Source of the DNA: Halopiger djelfimassiliensis | Lineage (GTDB): Archaea; Halobacteriota; Halobacteria; Halobacteriales; Natrialbaceae | Reading direction: 5' to 3' | NCBI RefSeq assembly: GCF_000455365.1 | Contig: NZ_HG315685.1 | Span: 478,794 to 542,793 of the forward strand | Length of the DNA stretch: 64,000 bases | Shown: one piece after another, positions 33,638 through 44,300 of the stretch | Layout: each line of letters opens with the position of its first letter | Numbering within the stretch: position 1 is the stretch's first letter | The notes under the pieces: generated by a model | Database searches by the model: none | What the model saw: the letters and a program-made list of their open reading frames with translations, nothing else | Told to the model about the DNA's origin: nothing | Translations under genes and position numbers: made by a program

Positions 33638-34003
33638 TCAGACGCCGGTGACGGATTCGTCGGACATCCCGACCGTTGCGGTCGAAACCGGGTCGGCTAT
33701 CGGCTTCCCGTCGACGGTGATCTCGAGGTCGTCGGTGCACTCGACGACGACGTCGTGGCCGTCGTAGTGAAACTCGAGTCGGCCACGCCGCGGCCCACGC
33801 GTTCGGCTCGGCTCGAAGAGCGCATCCAGCGCGTCGGGGTCGATCCACTCGTACAGCGGCGGGAGTTCGGTCGGGGCGACGTTCCGTCGCGCCGCGATCG
33901 CAGTAACGACGGCGATACTCACGGAGCCGTCGAACCCGTCGTCAGCCGAACTGATGGATGAATTACTCACGATGTACTCGAGCGGATGGATACGTAAAAG
34001 CAT
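33638..34003 (-). CDS. HalOD1 output-domain protein
   Basis: A protein of up to 121 residues with the HalOD1 domain (about 25-105), recognised by AVAARRNVAPTELPPLYEWIDPDALDALF-like sequence; here VAPTELPPLYEWIDPDALD. HalOD1 is a haloarchaeal output module of two-component systems with unknown activity. A GTG about 11 codons downstream (SNSSISSADD) may be the real start. It lies convergent with tgtA. Confidence 0.82.
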   Translation of the reverse strand: MLLRIHPLEYIVSNSSISSADDGFDGSVSIAVVTAIAARRNVAPTELPPLYEWIDPDALDALFEPSRTRGPRRGRLEFHYDGHDVVVECTDDLEITVDGKPIADPVSTATVGMSDESVTGV

Positions 34004-34092
34004 AGCGGCGATAGCGAAACTTTACTCAGTTATTCGGCGCTCGATTTCGGTAACCGAAATCGAACCGGCTCGATCTACGGCGGAGCACTCCC

Positions 34093-34566
34093 TCAACTGT
34101 TGACGGCGTTGGCTCCGAAGTTATCGAACGGCTGGCGATACTCGGCTTTGAGCAGTTCCTCCTCCTCGATGTCGAGCCCGGTGCGCTGGAGTCGGCTAAC
34201 GGCCGCCGTGATCTCGTCGGTGTCCTCCGCGACGAGGTCGATCCGGAGGTTCCGGTGACCGGTCATGAGTTCGCGGACGGCGACGACGCCATCGACCGAA
34301 AGCGCATCCGTTGCCAACGTTCCGCGCTTGTGGATCGGGACGGTGCACTGGACGACCATGTGCATCGATTTCCCGGTTCGTTCGTAATCGAGCACCGGCA
34401 TGTACCCCGTGATCACGCCCTCGTCCTCGAGCCGCTGGATCCGGTTGCGGACGGTATTTGCCGTCACGTCGACGTCCTCGGCGATGTCCGACGCCGTCGT
34501 GTGTCTGGCGTCGTCCTGTAGCCGGTGAAGAATTCCACGGTCGATATCGTCGAGTTCGAACTTCAT
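34093..34566 (-). CDS. Lrp/AsnC family transcriptional regulator
   Basis: A 157-residue regulator. HTH: LDDIDRGILHRLQDDARHTT, then DIAEDVDVTANTVRNRIQRLEDEGVI. The RAM-type ligand domain (about 65-150) begins YMPVLDYERTGK. It is similar in layout to the Lrp-type protein at 55254-55742, with which it shares the EGVI-GY-PVLDYE pattern. Ligand unknown. Confidence 0.92.
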   Translation of the reverse strand: MKFELDDIDRGILHRLQDDARHTTASDIAEDVDVTANTVRNRIQRLEDEGVITGYMPVLDYERTGKSMHMVVQCTVPIHKRGTLATDALSVDGVVAVRELMTGHRNLRIDLVAEDTDEITAAVSRLQRTGLDIEEEELLKAEYRQPFDNFGANAVNS

Positions 34567-34732
34567 AGCGATCGTTTTCCGGCCAGTGGCAAGCGCCTAT
34601 TGGTTCGTGATTGCGTGACACAACGTCAGGAACGGAAACCGGAACGATCCGTGGCCTGTCCGGAACGAACTCCAACCTGATACCCGAACCGACACCGCAA
34701 CACCGATAGTGGACGCGAGAGCTGGTTCGAGT

Positions 34733-35092
34733 ATGCTCGAGGTTGCGTCGGTGCTCTTCGGTACGATGGTCGCCGTCGTGTTCGGCTCGTGGGCGATCAA
34801 ACGGTATCGTGGTGCCCGTTCGGCGGACCGACGGGAGTCTTTCGAGCGCCACAGGGCGGCCCAGCAGCGCGATCCGCCGGTCGATATCGGCGATGTCGAG
34901 GCGGTCGGCATCCACGAGTTCACCGAGCATCATACCGGCGAGCGGCAGGCGGTCTGTAAGATCGAGGGGTTCGTCGTCTTCGTCGAGGACGTTCCCGCCC
35001 ACCTCGAGGAGGGCGACGTGATCCGTCTCAAACTGCTCTCGTTTAACCGGGGCCGGACGTCGGCGACGGCGACGTTTCTCGAGACCGCCTGA
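34733..35092 (+). CDS. Membrane-anchored TRAM-like protein
   Basis: A 119-residue protein. A hydrophobic N-terminal segment (VASVLFGTMVAVVFGSWAI, about 4-22) is followed by a basic linker and a beta-barrel that looks like a TRAM RNA-binding domain: CKIEGFVVFVEDVPAHLEEGDVIRLKLLSFN (about 72-103). TRAM domains bind tRNA/rRNA or act as cold RNA chaperones. It is directly upstream of arcS on the same strand, 109 bases apart. TRAM assignment is by pattern. Confidence 0.7.
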   Translation: MLEVASVLFGTMVAVVFGSWAIKRYRGARSADRRESFERHRAAQQRDPPVDIGDVEAVGIHEFTEHHTGERQAVCKIEGFVVFVEDVPAHLEEGDVIRLKLLSFNRGRTSATATFLETA

Positions 35093-35201
35093 CCGGGAGC
35101 AGCGCTCGGGGCGTCCGTGTGAGTTTTCCGCCCCGCGGGGCGTCTCACCGATCGCCGGGCGCTATCGACAGCCTCTTTCGCGCGCCGCGGCCATATCCGG
35201 T

Positions 35202-36959
35202 ATGACCGACTACTTCGAAGTCCACGAGCGCGATGGGGCCGCGCGCGTGGGTGAACTCCGCCTGGAGTCGCCGGTGACGACCCCCGCGCTCGTCGACGAC
35301 GTCCTCGAGGATGCGGGGTCGCTCTGGAGCGCCGATCGGGATCTTCCCGACGGCGACGAATCGAAACTCACCGTCTTGCCCCACCGGGCGTTTCCCGGCG
35401 GTACTGCCGAAGAAGTTCAGGAGTCCTTCGCGGTCGAGTATCCCGACGTGGCGTATCCAAGCGTCGCCGTCGTCTCGAGCGAGACCGCAGCCGATCACGG
35501 AACGGACGCCTACGCCGTCTCCGACGTCCAGTCCGTGATGGGCCACGGCGCGGCGCTTGTCGAGGCCGTCGTGACCGTTCGCGAGGCGATCCCCGCCGAT
35601 ACCGCGCTTCTCTTTTCCGGCGTCGCCACGCCGCGTAACGTGGCCCTGCTGGCCTACGCCGGCGTCGATCTCGTCGACGAAACCGCGGCCGTCGTGAAAG
35701 GCACCGAGGGCCGATACCTGACGACCGACGAGGCGTACTTCCTCGAAGACCTCGAGGAACTCCCCTGCTCGTGTTCGGCCTGTCAGCAACCGCGCGAGGA
35801 GTTCACCCGGGAGGACTGCGTCGAGCACAACCGAAACGCCCTGCGGGCGGAACTGGGGATCGTCCGCCGTCGCATCCGCGACGGCCGCCTGCGGGACTAC
35901 GTCGAGGGACAGGCCCGCCACGACCAGTGGCTCACGGCTGCCATGCGCGAACTCGACGACCAGTGGGGCTATCTCGAGGAACGCACGCCAATCCTGCGGG
36001 ACGCCCAGATCAACGCCGCGACGGAAGATACCCTCCGCCGGGTCGAAATCCAGCGCTTTGCCGACCGCGTCACGACGCGGTACCGCAACCGGTTCAAGAA
36101 CCCGCTCGTGCTCGTCCCCTGTTCGGCGACCAAGCCCTACAGCGAATCCCAGAGCCACCGCCAGTTCCACGACGCCATCCAGTGGCGCGGCCATCTCGTT
36201 TCGATGACGAGTCCCATCGGCGTCGTGCCACAGGAACTCGAGACGACCTATCCGGCCCAACACTACGACACCGTGGTCACGGGCCGGTGGTCCGAAGACG
36301 AGAAAGAGTTCGTCAGCGAAGTCCTGCGTCGGTACCTCGAGCGCAACGAGTATCCGGCGATCATCGCCCACGTCCCCGACGAGGGCTACCGCGACATCGT
36401 CGAGCGCGTCGAGAAGCGACTCGAACTCGACGTGACCTACACCGTCCCCGAGGGCGGTCACCCCACCGACGATGAGTCCATTTCGAACCTCTCCGAGGCG
36501 CTGTCGGGCGAGTTGAAGTACTCCAAGCGCGAGCGCGAGCACAACACCGTCCGTGCCATCGCGGACTACCTGCTCGGTGACGGTGCCGGGGACGCCCTCT
36601 TCGAGGAGATCAAAACGACGAGTCGCTACCCCAAGATTCAGGTCCGGGACGACGAGGACACCCAGCTCGCGACGATGGTTCCCCAGTACGGCACCCTCTC
36701 GTTTACGCTCGCGGGCGCACGCCGATGGGTCGAAAGCGACGCGCCCGTCAAGCGCGTCGAGATCGACGGCTTCGTCCCCCACGGGAGCGTGCTCGCGCCC
36801 GGCATCGTCGACGCGGACGAGGACATTCGGGTCGGCGACGAGGTAGTCGTCGAGGGACCGAAGGCCTTCGGCGTCGGCCGCGCCGAGATGTTCGGCCGTG
36901 AGATGGCAGAGAGCACGCGGGGGATCGCTTGCGAGATCCGCCACGTCGAAGAGAAGTAA
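35202..36959 (+). CDS. arcS: ArcS, archaeosine synthase lysine-preQ0 subunit
   Basis: A 585-residue enzyme that attaches lysine to preQ0 on tRNA position 15; RaSEA then releases archaeosine. The N-terminal half is Tgt-like without the catalytic Asp of TgtA (contains PCSCSACQQPREEF zinc ligands). The ArcS core has the signature LVPCSATKPYSESQSHRQF with Cys307 and the following conserved His. The C-terminal 75 residues are a PUA domain (APGIVDADEDIRVGDEVVVEG). Full length and intact. RaSEA at 6.4 kb is the partner. Confidence 0.95.
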   Translation: MTDYFEVHERDGAARVGELRLESPVTTPALVDDVLEDAGSLWSADRDLPDGDESKLTVLPHRAFPGGTAEEVQESFAVEYPDVAYPSVAVVSSETAADHGTDAYAVSDVQSVMGHGAALVEAVVTVREAIPADTALLFSGVATPRNVALLAYAGVDLVDETAAVVKGTEGRYLTTDEAYFLEDLEELPCSCSACQQPREEFTREDCVEHNRNALRAELGIVRRRIRDGRLRDYVEGQARHDQWLTAAMRELDDQWGYLEERTPILRDAQINAATEDTLRRVEIQRFADRVTTRYRNRFKNPLVLVPCSATKPYSESQSHRQFHDAIQWRGHLVSMTSPIGVVPQELETTYPAQHYDTVVTGRWSEDEKEFVSEVLRRYLERNEYPAIIAHVPDEGYRDIVERVEKRLELDVTYTVPEGGHPTDDESISNLSEALSGELKYSKREREHNTVRAIADYLLGDGAGDALFEEIKTTSRYPKIQVRDDEDTQLATMVPQYGTLSFTLAGARRWVESDAPVKRVEIDGFVPHGSVLAPGIVDADEDIRVGDEVVVEGPKAFGVGRAEMFGREMAESTRGIACEIRHVEEK

Positions 36960-36962
36960 CCG

Positions 36963-37268
36963 CTATTCTCCCGGACACTCCTTGAGCAAGTGCTCGTGGT
37001 AGGTCGCTGCAGGCACCTGTTCGCCACAGCATTCGCACTCGCGGCGTTCGTGACGGTCTCGATCCGCGGTCCCGGTCACGGTTTCCGTTCGGCCTCGAGT
37101 TTCCTTGGCGTTTCGAAACCTTCCATCGGAAAGCGTACGACTTCGCTTCGGGTGCTGGAGACGGACGGGAACGTCGTGTTCGCCGCGCTCTCTCGTCCCA
37201 CCGTGGGCCGATCGAACGTCGACGGTGACACCATCTCCAGCTCGGTATACCCAGCCTGCGAATTTCAT
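36963..37268 (-). CDS. Small protein with C-terminal zinc finger
   Basis: Up to 101 residues. Only the C-terminal 30 are recognisable: RRECECCGEQVPAATYHEHLLKECPG, split as CECC...H...H...C, a C2H(C)-type zinc-binding motif. The N-terminal part is basic and low in structure, and a GTG at 37079 would give a 38-residue protein with just the finger. Its stop is 3 bases from the arcS stop (convergent). Gene is likely, start is uncertain. Confidence 0.45.
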   Translation of the reverse strand: MKFAGWVYRAGDGVTVDVRSAHGGTRERGEHDVPVRLQHPKRSRTLSDGRFRNAKETRGRTETVTGTADRDRHERRECECCGEQVPAATYHEHLLKECPGE

Positions 37269-37417
37269 ATCGCGCTATACACTATATGAGCGCTCCTCGA
37301 GATCACGATCCAACCCGGTGGTCTGGTATCGATTCAACTGTTTGCAACGCTCGAGACGCTGTATCGCCGGATTCTGACCGGTTCGGGTTCGGAACAGACT
37401 GTCAAACCATATATTTG

Positions 37418-37426
37418 TTATATATA
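37418..37426 (+). promoter_or_regulatory. TATA box of the HdeD-like gene
   Basis: ttatatata, preceded by atattt, is centred 26-28 bases before the GTG at 37450 and supports that start as leaderless. Confidence 0.5.
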
Positions 37427-37449
37427 CGCACACGTCGTAGGATAACCTG

Positions 37450-38055
37450 GTGATTCAGGTGAACACACCCACACTCAACGACGGATCGTACGGCGACTCC
37501 ATTTCGGGCGGATGGCGGATGCTCGCTATCGCGGGTGCGGTCGTCGGACTGATCGGCCTTCTCGCGGTCGCGTTCCCGGTTGTGACGGGACTATCGCTGA
37601 CGATCGGGCTCGGCGCGTTGCTCGTACTGAGCGGCGTCGTTCACGGCGCTCACGCTGTTACCACGCGCGGGTGGAGCGGCTCCCTCTGGCAGTTCGCGCT
37701 CGCCGTCGTCTCGGTGATCGGCGGCATCGTCCTGCTCGCAAACCCCGTCCTCGGCCTCGTGACCCTCACGCTCGTGCTGGTCGCGTACCTGTTGGTCGAC
37801 GGCGTCGCTGAACTGTGGATGGCGATGCGCATGGCCGACCGACCCGGCCGCGCCTCCATCGCCGTCAGCGGCGTCGTCTCGTTCGTCCTTGCCGGACTGC
37901 TCTGGGCCGGATTCCCCGCCGACGCGGCCTGGGCGTTCGGACTCCTCGTGGGTGTCAGTCTCTTCATGACCGGCCTCTCGATGAGCGTCGTGGCGATTTC
38001 GGGACGGAACGCGGACGAATCGACGCCGCCCGCGGCCGAGCCGCGCGGCGCGTAG
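37450..38055 (+). CDS. HdeD family (DUF308) membrane protein
   Basis: A 201-residue protein with six hydrophobic segments arranged in three pairs, the HdeD/DUF308 pattern of a repeated two-helix unit (WRMLAIAGAVVGLIGLLAVAF, SLTIGLGALLVLSGVVHG, ALAVVSVIGGIVLLANPVLG). In E. coli HdeD helps acid resistance at high density; the role in archaea is unknown. GTG at 37450 fits the TATA box; GTG at 37459 is the alternative. Confidence 0.88.
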   Translation: MIQVNTPTLNDGSYGDSISGGWRMLAIAGAVVGLIGLLAVAFPVVTGLSLTIGLGALLVLSGVVHGAHAVTTRGWSGSLWQFALAVVSVIGGIVLLANPVLGLVTLTLVLVAYLLVDGVAELWMAMRMADRPGRASIAVSGVVSFVLAGLLWAGFPADAAWAFGLLVGVSLFMTGLSMSVVAISGRNADESTPPAAEPRGA

Positions 38056-38162
38056 ATCCTTTTTGAGCGAACCGCTGTCCGTTCACTCGAGCCGTTCGAA
38101 CACTGTTGTCCTCGACGGAACCGTGACGAACGGTTATTCTGCGTGCATCACTGAACGCCGAT

Positions 38163-39182
38163 GTGAACCTCTCCATCGTCGATCTCGCGCCCGTACCGGA
38201 CGGCGGGAACGCAACCGAGGCGTACGACAACACGCTCGAACTCGCACGGCGAGCCGACGAACTCGGCTACTCCCGGTTCTGGGTCGCCGAACACCACGGG
38301 ATGGCCGACGCGATCGCGAGCACGACTCCGGAGGTGCTGATCGCCCGTCTCGCGGCCGAAACCGACGACATTCGGGTCGGTTCCGGTACCGTCTTGCTCA
38401 ACCACTACCGGCCGTTCAAGGTCGCGGAAACGTTCGCATCCCTCGACGCGCTGGCCCCGGGACGGATCGATCTCGGCCTCGGTCGAGCAACGGGGATTCC
38501 GGCCGCCGACCGGGCGCTTGGAACCGACCGAAAGAAACGCGACCCCGACGCGGACCACGCCGAGAAGATCGAAGCGACAGTGTCCCACCTCTACGACGGG
38601 TTTTCGGCCGACCACCCCTACGCAGATCTCCAGTTGCCGCGCTCGGCCGACGGCGCTCCGGAACCGTGGGTTCTCGGCTCGAGCCCCTCGAGCGCGGCGA
38701 TCGCCGGTGAACTCGGTCTGCGGTACTGTTTCGCCGCGTTCATCAGACCCGAACTGGCAGAGACCGCCTTCGAGGCCTACCGCGAGGCGTTCAGTCCTTC
38801 GCCGCTCGGAGCGGGACCGGACGAACCCGAGGGGATGCTCGCGGTCAACGTCGCCTGTGCCGAAACCGATCGCGAGGCGGCCCGGTTGCGCGCGAGCGCC
38901 GAGGCGTCCTATCAGCGCATGCGACGCGGGGTCGTCGGTTCGATCCCGGCGGTCGAGGACGCGATCGACGAACTCGGCGGCGTTCCGGAGCCGACACCGA
39001 CCCCGCTCGCGGACCGCGAGTGGCCCCGGTCGATCTCCGGACGCCCGTCGACGGTGCGGACGCTACTCGAAGAGCTGACGGAGCGGGTCGGCGTCGATGA
39101 CGTCATCGTCCAGAACCTCATCGCCGACCACGACGACGTGCTGCGCTCGCACGAACTCCTGGCCGACGGCGTCGGGATTTAA
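38163..39182 (+). CDS. LLM class flavin-dependent oxidoreductase
   Basis: A 339-residue luciferase-like TIM-barrel monooxygenase. Diagnostic are SRFWVAEHHGMADAIASTTPEVL, RVGSGTVLLNHYRPFKVAETFASLDAL and RIDLGLGRATG. The family uses FMN, or F420 in archaea; cofH elsewhere in the window shows that F420 is made. The start is GTG at 38163. It is a single gene; the substrate cannot be inferred. Confidence 0.92.
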   Translation: MNLSIVDLAPVPDGGNATEAYDNTLELARRADELGYSRFWVAEHHGMADAIASTTPEVLIARLAAETDDIRVGSGTVLLNHYRPFKVAETFASLDALAPGRIDLGLGRATGIPAADRALGTDRKKRDPDADHAEKIEATVSHLYDGFSADHPYADLQLPRSADGAPEPWVLGSSPSSAAIAGELGLRYCFAAFIRPELAETAFEAYREAFSPSPLGAGPDEPEGMLAVNVACAETDREAARLRASAEASYQRMRRGVVGSIPAVEDAIDELGGVPEPTPTPLADREWPRSISGRPSTVRTLLEELTERVGVDDVIVQNLIADHDDVLRSHELLADGVGI

Positions 39183-39198
39183 CGCGATCGTCGGCCGA

Positions 39199-40932
39199 TC
39201 ACTCCCCGAGGACGGAGTCGAAGAACTTCCGCTCGGCGGTCCGCAGGTGCTGGTTGAAGGTCGCAGGCGCGATGCCGAGGCGCTCGGCGATCTCCTCGCC
39301 GGTACTCTCGCGGGGCCAGTCGAAATACCCCGCGAAGTACGCCGTCTCGAGGGCGGCACGCTGTTTGTCGGTGAGTCGTTCCTCGAGAACCGACGAGGTC
39401 CCGGCGTCCGACCGGTCGCTGCGTTCGGTCGTCCGCTGTGCGAGGTACGCGACGTCGTCGCGTTGGTTCTGGATGAGTTCGATCATCTGGCGGGTGTCAC
39501 GTCCCCGCGGGAGTTCGACGACGAACCGGAACTCGCCGTCGGTAATCCGTGCCGACTCGACGCGACCGCCGTGGGTGGCGATCGTCTCGAACAGCGAGAC
39601 GGCGACCGGAGCGACGAGTTCGAACTCGAATTCGTCGCGTCTGACCGCGAGGAATCGCACGTCGCTGATCCCGTCCGTTTCCGCGACGGCGTCGCTGAAC
39701 GCGTCCTGTGAGACGTTCTGTGCGGACCCGTATGCGAGCAACGTTTCGTCGCCACGAACCAGTTGTTCGATCGCGATCGTACAGGACTCGGTTGCCGACA
39801 GTTCGACTAGCGGCTTGGCCAGCTCCTCGACCCGAAACTCGAGTTCGATGACCGTGTCGCTGACCAGCGCGTCCCGTCGTTCGATCGCCGTGATCGCGTG
39901 AGCGACGACGTCGCCGATCCGGGCGAGAATGGTCGTTTCCGGCTCCGTGAACGCCCGCGATGACGACGAATAGACGTTCAAAACGCCGTAGACGAGGTCC
40001 TCGTGGACGATCGGGATCGCTGCGGAGGACCGGTAGCCCCGTGCTTGGGCTTCCTCACGCCAGGGTTCGAACTGGGGATCAGTGTGGACGTCGTTCATTA
40101 CCTGGACCGAGCCGGTTCGGATCGCCGTTCCTGCTGGCCCCCGTCCCGTCTCGTCGTCTTCGTCGGCACTGATCTGGACCTCCTCGAGATAGCCCTCCTC
40201 GACTCCGGCCGCCGCCTTCGGGACGATGCGGTCGCTGCCCGGGTTGACCTCGCCGATCCAGGCGAATCGGTAGGCGTCGGATTCGACGAGTCGATCACAG
40301 ACTTCCTGTTCGAGTTCCTCGCGGGCTTCGGTCGTAATGACCGAGTGGGTGATGTCGTTGCCGATACGATTGAGTCGATTGAGCGCCTCTAACTGTTCCC
40401 GCTGGCGTCTGCGTTCGCGTTCCTGCCGTGCCCGTTCGATCGCGTGGTGGATCGTCCGTACCAGCAACTCGCTCGTTACCTCGTCTTTGACGAGGAAGTC
40501 CTGTGCGCCCCGCTGGATCGCCTGCACGCCGACCTGTTGATCTCGGACGCCGGTCAGCACGACGATCGGCGTCTCGTCGCTTGCCTCGTAAACCGCCTCG
40601 AGCGTCTCGAGTCCCTCGCTGTCGGGCAGGTTCAAGTCGAGCAACACCACGTCGGTCGTGGAGCTCCCGAGTTTTTCGAGTCCGCCCTCGAGTCGGGTTT
40701 CGCGGGTAATATCCGGCGTGTGTCCCGCCGCCTCATCGGGGCTAATTCGCTGGACGAGTTCCTCGGTATCCCGAAGCATCTCCTCGATCAGTCGAGCGTC
40801 ACCGGGATTGTCCTCGATCAACAGGATCCGGAGCGTCTCGTCGATGTCGGCTTCCGGGTCCCGTTGGTCGACGGCGCTGTTCTCGCTGCGTTCGGTTCGT
40901 CGCTGCTCGGATTCAGTCGTCGTGTCGCTCAT
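39199..40932 (-). CDS. Response regulator: receiver, GAF, HTH-10
   Basis: A 577-residue protein. A receiver domain (about 33-155) has the phosphoacceptor Asp in [14 protein letters not shown] and Lys in DFLVKDEV. A coiled linker is followed by a GAF domain (about 195-345) and a bacterioopsin-activator domain. The C-terminal HTH-10 ([37 protein letters not shown]) binds DNA. It is the last gene of a kinase operon; its ATG overlaps the stop of the single-domain regulator by four bases. Target promoters unknown. Confidence 0.92.
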   Translation of the reverse strand: MSDTTTESEQRRTERSENSAVDQRDPEADIDETLRILLIEDNPGDARLIEEMLRDTEELVQRISPDEAAGHTPDITRETRLEGGLEKLGSSTTDVVLLDLNLPDSEGLETLEAVYEASDETPIVVLTGVRDQQVGVQAIQRGAQDFLVKDEVTSELLVRTIHHAIERARQERERRRQREQLEALNRLNRIGNDITHSVITTEAREELEQEVCDRLVESDAYRFAWIGEVNPGSDRIVPKAAAGVEEGYLEEVQISADEDDETGRGPAGTAIRTGSVQVMNDVHTDPQFEPWREEAQARGYRSSAAIPIVHEDLVYGVLNVYSSSSRAFTEPETTILARIGDVVAHAITAIERRDALVSDTVIELEFRVEELAKPLVELSATESCTIAIEQLVRGDETLLAYGSAQNVSQDAFSDAVAETDGISDVRFLAVRRDEFEFELVAPVAVSLFETIATHGGRVESARITDGEFRFVVELPRGRDTRQMIELIQNQRDDVAYLAQRTTERSDRSDAGTSSVLEERLTDKQRAALETAYFAGYFDWPRESTGEEIAERLGIAPATFNQHLRTAERKFFDSVLGE

Positions 40933-41393
40933 GATCGTTCGACCTCCGGTGGCAACCGTACGACCGAGAACCAGAACTTCTCGAACGCACGAACGGTTTC
41001 GATGAACTCGTCCGGATCGACTGGCTTCGTGAGATAGGCGTTTGCGTGCAGTTCGTAGGACCGCACGACGTCCTCTTCGGCTCTCGAACTCGTCAGAACG
41101 ATCACCGGGATCGATCGGAGCTCCGAATCCTCTTTGAGTTCCTCGAGCACTTCCTCGCCGTCCGTCCGCGGAAGATTGAGATCGAGCAGGATGAGATCCG
41201 GCCGCGGCGCGTCCGCGTACTCGCCGCGCCTGTAGAGGAACTCGAGGGCTTCGGTGCCATCGGAGACGACGTAGAGGTCGTTCTCGATCCGGCCCTGCTT
41301 GAACGCTTCCTCCGTTAGTCGGACATCACCGGGGTTGTCCTCGACTAACAGGATCTGTGCTGGGTCGGGTCGGGTTGCTCCTGAGTCATTCAT
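40929..41393 (-). CDS. Single-domain response regulator
   Basis: A 154-residue stand-alone receiver. [18 protein letters not shown] gives the acidic pocket, the phosphorylated Asp is in [13 protein letters not shown], the Thr in VIVLTSSR and the Lys in AYLTKPVD. It resembles the Rcp1-type regulators paired with phytochrome-like kinases. ATG at 41393. Start and stop overlap both neighbours in the operon, so kinase, receiver and HTH-10 regulator are co-translated. Confidence 0.92.
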   Translation of the reverse strand: MNDSGATRPDPAQILLVEDNPGDVRLTEEAFKQGRIENDLYVVSDGTEALEFLYRRGEYADAPRPDLILLDLNLPRTDGEEVLEELKEDSELRSIPVIVLTSSRAEEDVVRSYELHANAYLTKPVDPDEFIETVRAFEKFWFSVVRLPPEVERS

Positions 41394-44300
41394 TGCTGTG
41401 ACAGTCCGTTCGTCGGGCGAACCCGTATTCGGACTCGGATTCGGATACCGCTTCGGATTCGGTCGCTGACCGCGTTGGCAGCGCAACCGAAAACGTCGAT
41501 CCCACACCGGGCTGGGAATCGACCCGGATCTCGCCGTCGTGGCGTTCGACGATCCGCTGACAGAGCGCGAGTCCGATGCCGGTACCGTCGTACTCGCCGA
41601 TACTGTGCAGGCGGTCGAACACCTGGAAGATGCGATCCGTATCGTCGGGGTCGATTCCGATCCCCTGATCACGAACCGAGATCACCCACTCTCGATCGTC
41701 CTTCTCCGCGAACACGGATATACGTGGGGCCTGCTCGCCCGAATACGTGATCGCGTTGTCCACGAGGTTCTGAAACAGTTGGCGTAACTGACCGGGGTCG
41801 CCGTAAACGCGTGGCAGCGAGTCGACCTCGAGTTCGGTGTCGGTCTCGTGGATGCGCATCTCGAGGTCGGCGCGGACGTCCGCGAGCACGTCCTCGAGAT
41901 CGACGACCCGGAACGGGTTCCCCTTCGTATCGATCCGGGAGTACGCGAGCAAGCCGTCGATCATATCGCGCATCCGCTCTGCGCCGTTGACGGCGAACGC
42001 GATGAATTCCGCTGCGTCCTCGTCGAGTTCCGTCGCGTACCGGCGTTCGAGCAGAGTGAGATAGCTCGAGATCATCCGCAACGGTTCCTGCAGGTCGTGG
42101 GACGCCGCGTAGGCGAACTGCTCCAGTCGCTCGTTCGATTCCGCCAGATCCGTCACGAGTTGCTCGAGTCGACGCTGGGTGGCTTTTCGATCGGTGATGT
42201 CCCGACCGATCCCGGTCACGACGGGGGACCCGGACGGGTCCTCGAGCGCGGCAGCGGCGAACTCGTAGGGGATCGATTCGCCCGTTTTCGTCGTCACCGT
42301 CGCCTCGACGCGTGCCTGCCCGGTTTCGAACACCTCGGCGATCGCCTCCTCGATCGCCGCCCGATCCTCCCCGTCGAAGAACTCGAGCGCGCTCATGCCG
42401 TCGACTTCGTCGTCGGTATACCCCGTCACCGAACAGAGGGCCTCGTTCCAGCGCTGGAGGCTGCCCTCGTCGTCGAGGACGTAAAACACGTCGTCGATCG
42501 CGTCCAGAATGTCGTCGGTGTAGGCCGTCACCCGTTCGAGACGCGACTCGCGCTCGCGGAGTTGGCGTTCGCGCGCGTTCCGTTCGGTTACGTCCTGAAC
42601 CATGATCATGCCCGCGAAGACGGAGCCGTGATTGTCCGCGATCGGGAGGGTGTACGCGAGCCACTCGCGGCCGTGTAACTGGAACTCGAAGGTCCGTTGT
42701 TCACCGTCGAGGGCCGCCCGGAAGTTCGATTCGAACGCCTCGAGCGTCTCCCCGTCGTACCGTTCCTGAACGGTTCGACCGACGAACTCGTCGGCCGAGA
42801 TGTCGAGTTCGTCGAGGATCTGGCCGTCTGCGAGCGTATAGCGGAGGTCGTCGTCGAACAGTGCGACGATCCCGTTCGGGAAGTGTTCGGCCAGCGTCCG
42901 GTATCGTCGCTCGCTTTCCTCGAGTTCGCGCTGGCGATGTCGGCGCTCGAGTTCGTAACTCACCCACTGGGTTGCGAGCTCGACGAACGACTGCTCGGCG
43001 GCGGTAAACTCCGCCTCGCGGGACGAGCGGCTGCCGAAACAGAGCGTCCCGTACAGGTCGTCGTCGACGAACACGCTGCCGCCGAGATAGCAGTCGAGTT
43101 CCCACCGCCGGTAGGTATCGCTCCCGATCGGGCCCGCTACCGGGTCGTCGGTGAACCCCAGAAGCCCATCGGCTCGGATCGTCCGCTGGCAGTACGTGTC
43201 CGACAGCGACGCGCTCGTTCCCGGCCGGAGTTGCTCGTCATCGCCGATCGAGTGTGTCACCTCGAAGCGATCCCTGCGCTCGTCGGTTCTGGCCAGAAAC
43301 CCGACGTCGAGACCGAGACGTTCGCGGCCGAGTTCGAGTAGTTCGTCGATCTTCTCGTCGAACGTGCGGTCGCTATCGGCGGTGATTTCGTACAGCCGGT
43401 GGAGCGTCCGGTTGGTTTCGCGGAGTTCCCGTTTCATCCGCTTTCTCTCGGTAACGTCCCGGAAGTAGACCGACAGACCCGTCTCGGAGGGGTACGCGTT
43501 GACCTCGAACCACGTCGAAAGCGGCGGAAAGTACGCTTCGAACGTCGTCGGCTCCTGGGTCGCCATCGCCTGCCGGTACTCCCGCTCGAACCGGGAGTCG
43601 ACGGCGGCCGGGAACACCTCCCAGATGTTTTCACCGACCAGCCCGTCGCCTTCGGGATCGATCAACTCCCGTGCACGGTCGTTGACGTAGGTGACGTTCC
43701 ACTCCGCATCGAGGCCGAAGACCCCGTCCGTGATCCGATCGAACAGCGACTCGAGTTCGTTCTCGAGGCGGCGCTGTTCCGTGACGTCCTCGAGTACGTA
43801 TATTGCTCCGTCGAACGCACCCGCGTCGTACAGCGGCGCACAGTGTGTCGACAGCCACACTCGTGACCCGTCGGGATGGTCGATCCCGACGATTTCGCCG
43901 AAGACCGGTTCGCCGGTCCGCTGAACCCTGGAAAACGGCAGTTCGTCGGCCGACAGCGGGTCGCCGTGGACGTCCACCAGGTTCCATCGATCGTCGGCGT
44001 GATCGTAGTGTCTGAGTTCCGCCAGCGGGCGACCGAGGAGTTCCTCGGCACGATCGTTCGCGAAGACGTTCATGCCGTCAGCGCCGATGAACGTGATCCC
44101 GACCGGACTCGTCTCGACGATCCGGTTTTTGAGCATCGTTTCCGCTTCGAGCCGGCGCGTTACCCGTTCGGTTTCGATCGCCGACCCGAGCACGTTCGCG
44201 ACGCTCCGGACGAAAGCAACCTCGGGTTCGGTAAACTCTCGGCAGTCGGTCGCGTGGACGCCGAGTATCCCCCACGGATCTTCCGACGCTCCGATGACGA

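Noticed and set aside
36963-37079. Alternative 38-residue start for the zinc-finger gene at 36963
   Set aside because: Kept only as an alternative; the sequence gives no decisive start signal.
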